From CAYUNT01 sp964446285 (lineage in GTDB: Bacteria > Sumerlaeota > Sumerlaeia > SLMS01 > CAYUNT01), in the NCBI GenBank assembly GCA_964446285.1, contig CAYUNT010000050.1:1-24486 (forward strand): a stretch of 24,486 nucleotides of DNA, in the 5' to 3' direction. The notes under the pieces are model-generated. The model worked only from the letters and a program-made list of their open reading frames with translations, had not been told where the DNA came from and did no database searches. Both the position numbers and the translations under genes were made by a program. Positions 23,379 to 24,486 of the stretch are shown piece after piece (position 1 is the first letter of the stretch; each line of letters starts with the position of its first letter).

Positions 23379-24472
23379 TCCCATGTCCCCCATTCGCCTT
23401 TGCGGCGGCCGTCAATTTCGCCCTGGCGGCGCCCTTCGGAGAGGAACGGATTGGCAATATAAGTTTCTGACGATCCAGGGACGCGCACAATGGTCTGGAA
23501 AATTTCTGAAAAGGCGGGGCGGTCCGGGTCTTCCAGGGTCAGTCTGATGCGGATATAGGCGGGAAGATTGTCCGCGGGCGCCTGATTGATGCGCGACATG
23601 AAAAGATGGTAGGCCGGTGAATTCGGATCCGCCAACTGCTCGGCCGTATCCGCATTTTCCTCTTCGGTGAGAGTGTAATAGGAATTCCGCATCTCGCGAC
23701 GGTTTGAATTCCACCGGTCGCTTTCAATCCAGGTCTGGTCGAACCAGTATCCAAACTTCAGTTCAAATTCACGCACGCCTTCCGCGAGGATTTCCCTGCG
23801 TTCCGGCTCGGGTTCCTCAAGCAATTCGCCGAAGATGTCGCGCGGGGCGTCGAAGACGGACTCCACGTTCCTCATCAAAACGCCGCCGCTCTCGATATAT
23901 CGCACGCGGTCGAGTCCCCATTGGCCCTGGTTCCGGCTTGGCTGCGAGCCGCGGTAGGTGGCGAAACTGAGTTCGCTGCGGCCCTCTCCGGCCTGCCCGA
24001 CCATCTGCAGGTCGATCAAAATGCCGTAGTCATAAGGATTTCCCAGGTAAGTGGACGAACCTTTCTCTTCTTCCTTTTTGCGGACGCGCGGATCGTCCGG
24101 ATCGCCATAGCGGGCGAAGAAATCATCCCAGGAATCGCTCTGCTCGGCCCGGTCGATGTCCTGGTTGAGTTGATTGATTTTCGCGCGCATCGTGGCGTTA
24201 TAGGCAGACTCATCCTGGAAATAGATATTGTGAATATCGCGCTCGATTGTGTCGAAAACAAACCGCGCACGATCAAGGAGCTGCGATTGTCGCTGCGCGC
24301 TCTCATAGGCCCGCGTCCCTGTGCGGAATGTAGAAAGCACAATCGTGCCCAGCACGGCGAAAATTGTGACCGCCAGCATCACCTCCAGCAGCGTAAAGCC
24401 CCGGCGAGCAAGGCGCGAAAGGAAGCCTGCAGGGGCGAACCGGCGCTGAAATCGTAGGGTGAAACGGGGCAT
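23375..24472 (-). CDS. gspJ: GspJ-like minor pseudopilin
   Basis: The 365-aa product has a type IV prepilin signal, RRG|FTLLEVMLAVTIFAVLG (cleavage after G25, conserved glutamate at +5), and a long C-terminal globular domain with QSQLLDRARFVFDTIERDI, SELSFATYRG and PAYIRIRLTLEDP, as in GspJ. GspJ, GspK and GspI form the pseudopilus tip complex. It is longer than usual (about 200 aa in model systems) because of charged insertions around 100-145 and 265-290. It is followed directly by gspK with a four-base overlap. ATG 24472 lies 15 bases from the window edge and the upstream gene is not visible, so a ribosome site cannot be judged. GspH/GspI would be expected upstream. Confidence 0.9.
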   Translation of the reverse strand: MPRFTLRFQRRFAPAGFLSRLARRGFTLLEVMLAVTIFAVLGTIVLSTFRTGTRAYESAQRQSQLLDRARFVFDTIERDIHNIYFQDESAYNATMRAKINQLNQDIDRAEQSDSWDDFFARYGDPDDPRVRKKEEEKGSSTYLGNPYDYGILIDLQMVGQAGEGRSELSFATYRGSQPSRNQGQWGLDRVRYIESGGVLMRNVESVFDAPRDIFGELLEEPEPERREILAEGVREFELKFGYWFDQTWIESDRWNSNRREMRNSYYTLTEEENADTAEQLADPNSPAYHLFMSRINQAPADNLPAYIRIRLTLEDPDRPAFSEIFQTIVRVPGSSETYIANPFLSEGRRQGEIDGRRKGEWGTWE

Positions 24473-24486
24473 AGGCGAAAGGGGGG

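Overview
The window looks like a chromosomal piece from a diderm (Gram-negative-type) bacterium. It carries a lipoprotein-modifying enzyme (Lgt), a periplasmic HtrA-type protease, a lipobox protein and an outer-membrane secretin operon. The mixed type II secretion / type IV pilus gene content and a large Cas12b fit the poorly cultured bacterial phyla in which V-B CRISPR loci have been found. The sequence alone does not let me name a phylum.

Region 1 (1-4713, minus strand) is a type V-B CRISPR-Cas locus. In the direction of transcription it reads cas12b (1298 aa, complete RuvC triad), a cas2 lacking its normal N-terminal strand and overlapping the end of cas12b, an intrinsic terminator, a candidate promoter, a tracrRNA, a hairpin-rich leader, and the start of a CRISPR array that leaves the window at base 1. 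The tracrRNA is not annotated by any ORF and was found from a two-part anti-repeat plus a fold matching the known Cas12b tracrRNA architecture. No cas1 or cas4 is present. The cas12b/cas2 junction sits where a cas4-cas1 gene would normally be, which suggests deletion of the adaptation module with the interference module kept.

Region 2 (4714-5392) is a divergent intergenic region with no credible gene. Region 3 (5393-10310, plus strand) is a housekeeping and envelope cluster: HtrA-like protease, an M24 Xaa-Pro peptidase translationally coupled to it, Lgt with an unusual internal insertion, and a NIF3-family dinuclear-metal protein. It converges, with only a 6-bp gap, on a minus-strand gene for a two-domain lipoprotein with an alpha/beta-hydrolase GHSGG motif.

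Region 4 (12257-24472, minus strand) is a secretion operon. From upstream to downstream it encodes GspJ-like and GspK-like pseudopilins, a PilM-PilN fusion (equivalent to GspL), a PilO/GspM-like protein, a GspC/PilP-like bitopic protein, a stand-alone protein with two secretin-N-terminal (STN) domains, a GspD-like secretin, and a hybrid histidine kinase with a C-terminal receiver. Four-base start/stop overlaps join several of these genes. The operon probably continues upstream past the window edge with other pseudopilins. No GspE/GspF ATPase or platform gene is seen here.

Most worth checking: the deleted adaptation module and truncated cas2, the compact terminator-promoter-tracrRNA block with its repeat-like downstream segment, the hairpin family in the leader, and the free-standing STN protein next to the secretin that it resembles.
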